From an uncultured Clostridia bacterium (lineage in GTDB: Bacteria > Bacillota > Clostridia > Christensenellales > Aristaeellaceae), in assembly GCA_934675735.1 (NCBI GenBank), contig CAKURR010000032.1, forward strand, positions 1 to 15,578: a stretch of DNA of 15,578 nucleotides, read 5' to 3'. Both the position numbers and the translations under genes were made by a program. Below are positions 13,630 through 15,578 of the stretch, in pieces. The notes below the pieces were generated by a model. The model was not told the origin of the DNA. It did no database searches and saw only the letters and a program-made list of their open reading frames with translations. Position 1 is the stretch's first letter, and every line of letters starts with the position of its first letter.

Positions 13630-14751
13630 TCACATCACATACGCCGGATTCGTAAACAGCGCGCGCATCACTGCGGCGCTCAGCTTCGCGTTGCGCTCAA
13701 AGGAGGCCAGCGAACCGCATTCCTTCGTCGTGTGGGCATTCTCGCCGAGCAGGCCGAAACCGTCCAGCGACGCGATACCCTCCATCGCGGCAAAGGCCAC
13801 GTCGCCCGCGCCGCCGGTGTCCTCCGCAGAGACGGTTATGCCCAGCGTTTCCGCCTGCGCATAGACCAGCTCAAGCAGCTTCGCGCTCTTTTCGTTCGCG
13901 TGGAACGGCGGATGCGCCGCAACCTTCTTCAGCGTCGTCGTCGTGCCCGCAATGCCCGGCTTGGCGCAGATGGCTTCAATCTTCGCCCACGCTTCGTCTA
14001 TCGCCTTCGGGTCAAAGCTGCGCACCTCCGCGCGAAGCGCCGCCTCGTCGCAGACGACGTTTTCCGCCGTGCCGCCGTGAATCACGCCGACGTTGACGCT
14101 CAGCTGCTTCTCGTCGTCGCGCAGGGTGTACAGCTCGTTCACCACCGCGCAGAGCTGCTGAATCGCGCTCGCGCACTTCAAATAGTTCGCGCCCGCGTGG
14201 CCGCGAATACCCGTGCAGGTGATTTGGAACGCCGTCACGCCCTTGCGCTGGCGCACGAGCGTGCTGCCCGGGCGCATCGGCTCAAACGTCAGGCAGGCAA
14301 ACGCCTGCTTTGCCCATTTCGTGATGACTGCGCTGCATCCGTCCGAACCGATTTCCTCGTCGCCGCTGAGAATCGCGACCACGCGCATGTGCTCGGGCAT
14401 CGTCGGCAGAACCTCGGCCAGCGCCGCCTGCATAATCAACACGCCGCCCTTCATATCCATCACGCCGCTGCCCGTCAGCTTGTCGCCATCGACCGCAAAC
14501 GGCCGGTTTTCCTCCCGCGCGAATACCGTGTCCATGTGGCCGATAAGCAGCAGCGTGTTTTCGCCGTCGCCGTATACGCATTCCAGCGCGTCGCCGCGCC
14601 CCGCCATCGGGTGACGCGTCACCGTAAAGCCCAGCGCCCGCATGTCCTTTTCCACAACGGGCACAAACGCCGCCAGTCCTTCCAAATCGGCGCTGCCGCT
14701 GGGCATGTTTACGTATTGCTCAAGCTTTTTGAGCGCTTCCGATTGATTCAT
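13630..14751 (-). CDS. M20 family zinc metallopeptidase (glutamate carboxypeptidase-like)
   Basis: This 373-residue cytoplasmic hydrolase should remove amino acids from small peptides or N-acyl amino acids with two zinc ions. Metal ligands and catalytic residues are visible: GHMDTV (71-76, H72 and D74), the bridging aspartate D99 in DMKGG, E132/E133 in GDEEIGS, the acid in FEP (E157), and the C-terminal histidine H340 in GENAHTTKE. The middle region holds the lid/dimer domain (GVTAFQITCTGIRGHAGANY). The ATG has GGAGG 5 bases upstream. No signal peptide is present. It follows the GlnQ-type ATPase gene by about 40 bases on the same strand, so it may process what that transporter imports; that is inference, as is any substrate. 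Confidence 0.92.
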   Translation of the reverse strand: MNQSEALKKLEQYVNMPSGSADLEGLAAFVPVVEKDMRALGFTVTRHPMAGRGDALECVYGDGENTLLLIGHMDTVFAREENRPFAVDGDKLTGSGVMDMKGGVLIMQAALAEVLPTMPEHMRVVAILSGDEEIGSDGCSAVITKWAKQAFACLTFEPMRPGSTLVRQRKGVTAFQITCTGIRGHAGANYLKCASAIQQLCAVVNELYTLRDDEKQLSVNVGVIHGGTAENVVCDEAALRAEVRSFDPKAIDEAWAKIEAICAKPGIAGTTTTLKKVAAHPPFHANEKSAKLLELVYAQAETLGITVSAEDTGGAGDVAFAAMEGIASLDGFGLLGENAHTTKECGSLASFERNAKLSAAVMRALFTNPAYVM

Positions 14752-14770
14752 TCTGACCTCCGTTTTACTT

Positions 14771-14783
14771 GGGGCTTTGCCCC
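14771..14783 (-). repeat. GGGGC-N3-GCCCC micro-hairpin
   Basis: GGGGC-TTT-GCCCC lies between the ATPase stop and the peptidase start, 7 bases past the stop. It is a lone example of the micro-hairpin that opens copies C1 and C2. No T run follows. Confidence 0.6.
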
Positions 14784-14789
14784 CTTCCT

Positions 14790-15533
14790 TTACAGTACCT
14801 TCTTCAGGAAGTCCTGCGTGCGCGGGTTCTGCGGGTTGCCGAAAACCTCCGCAGGCGTGCCCTGCTCCATGATGATGCCCTCGTCCATGAAAAGCACGCG
14901 GTCGCCCACCTCGCGGGCAAAGCCCATCTCGTGCGTGACAACGACCATCGTCATGCCGTCCGCCGCAAGGCGCTTCATCACGTCCAGAACCTCGCCGACC
15001 ATCTCGGGGTCGAGCGCGCTCGTCGGCTCGTCAAAGAGCATCACGTCCGGCTCCATCGCCAGCGCGCGCACAATCGCCACGCGCTGCTTCTGCCCGCCGG
15101 AAAGCTGACCCGGATAGGCCTTCGCCTTTTCCGCCAGACCGACACGCGCGAGCAACTCCATCGCCGTGCGCTCAATCTGCGCGCGCGGCGCTTTTTTCAC
15201 CTTCATCGGCGCAATGCAGATGTTTTGCAGCACCGTCAGATGCGGGAAGAGGTTGAACTGCTGAAACACCATGCCGATGCGCTCGCGCAGAACGTTGATG
15301 TCCTTGCCCGCCTTCATGACGCTCTTGCCCTCGAAAATCACGTCGCCGTCGGTCGGCGTTTCCAGCAGGTTGATGCAGCGCAGAAACGTCGATTTGCCCG
15401 AGCCGGACGGGCCGATGACCACGACCACCTCGCCGCGATGGATGTCGATATCCACCCCTTTGAGCACCTGCAGCTTGCCGAAGTGCTTCTTCAACCCTTT
15501 TACGCTGATGAGCGTTTCATTAGCGATCGCCAC
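14790..15533 (-). CDS. Polar amino acid ABC transporter ATP-binding protein (GlnQ type)
   Basis: This 247-residue ATPase powers amino-acid import at the inner face of the membrane. It shows Walker A GPSGSGKST (41-49), the Q-loop at Q91, the signature LSGGQKQR (144-151), Walker B VMLFDEP (164-170) and the H-loop histidine H201. LRCINLLETPTDG and VFQQFNLFPHLT are characteristic of the polar amino-acid subfamily. The start is GTG at 15533, set by AGGAGG 7 bases upstream. It overlaps the end of the preceding permease gene by 14 bases, indicating translational coupling. The substrate (glutamine, cystine, arginine or other) cannot be told from the ATPase, and no solute-binding protein gene is in view. 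Confidence 0.96.
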   Translation of the reverse strand: MAIANETLISVKGLKKHFGKLQVLKGVDIDIHRGEVVVVIGPSGSGKSTFLRCINLLETPTDGDVIFEGKSVMKAGKDINVLRERIGMVFQQFNLFPHLTVLQNICIAPMKVKKAPRAQIERTAMELLARVGLAEKAKAYPGQLSGGQKQRVAIVRALAMEPDVMLFDEPTSALDPEMVGEVLDVMKRLAADGMTMVVVTHEMGFAREVGDRVLFMDEGIIMEQGTPAEVFGNPQNPRTQDFLKKVL

Positions 15534-15578
15534 GGCGCATCCTCCTCTCCAGCATCCCCAGCAGACGGGACGCGGTAA
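15520..15578 (-). CDS. C-terminal end of an amino acid ABC transporter permease
   Basis: Only the last 18 codons are in the window, ending SRLLGMLERRMRRGDR and a TAA at 15520-15522. The ending, an ExR-rich basic tail after the last helix, is typical of HisM/GlnP-type permeases. It lies directly upstream of, and overlaps by 14 bases, the ATPase gene of the same transporter class. The identification rests on this context and tail alone. Confidence 0.65.
   Translation of the reverse strand, partial: TASRLLGMLERRMRRGDR

Noticed and set aside
13732..15578. Plus-strand frames antisense to the peptidase and ABC ATPase genes
   Set aside because: Composition and extent match mirrored codons of the real genes; no start signals.

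Overview
The window looks like chromosomal DNA of a GC-rich anaerobic member of the Bacillota (Clostridia in the broad sense). Two things suggest this. The gene order plsX-acpP-rnc-smc-ftsY is the classic Firmicutes core cluster. A tandem 2-hydroxyacyl-CoA dehydratase activase with a separate HgdB-like partner is typical of strict anaerobes. Codon third positions are strongly G/C, which also produces very long spurious antisense open frames. No genus can be named from this sequence alone.

Layout. Positions 1-8335 hold a minus-strand cluster. In transcription order it is a SpoU/TrmH-type rRNA methyltransferase (TTG start), plsX, acpP, rnc, smc (GTG start), ftsY and an unknown membrane-anchored protein that runs off the left edge. 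A good promoter precedes the methyltransferase: TTGATG, a 17-base spacer, TATAAT. The cluster joins ribosomal RNA modification, acyl-phosphate and acyl-carrier supply for lipid synthesis, RNA processing, chromosome organisation and SRP-dependent membrane targeting. Positions 8336-9036 are a divergent intergenic region of about 700 bases. It contains one promoter per direction and, between them, about 400 bases packed with hairpins. Positions 9037-13404 (plus strand) encode the 982-residue activase/DUF2229 protein and a 445-residue HgdB-like protein. Positions 13405-13629 separate these from a convergent minus-strand unit of amino-acid ABC permease (only its C-terminal end is present), GlnQ-type ATPase and M20 peptidase.

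The most unusual content is non-coding. Gaps at 1645-1828, 8428-8830, 13405-13465, 13564-13627 and 14771-14783 share a set of modular hairpins. These include GGGGC-N3-GCCCC micro-hairpins, an AAACCCCGCC-hairpin-GACTTCC module, a nested GC(C/T)ATGC hairpin and a two-stem GGAAATC...GAGTTTCC module. Copies differ in stem sequence, but most differences are compensatory, so pairing is kept. That argues for selection on DNA or RNA structure rather than chance palindromes. The copies sit only between genes, often directly after a stop codon. I cannot match them to a named family and consider them the best candidate here for something undescribed.
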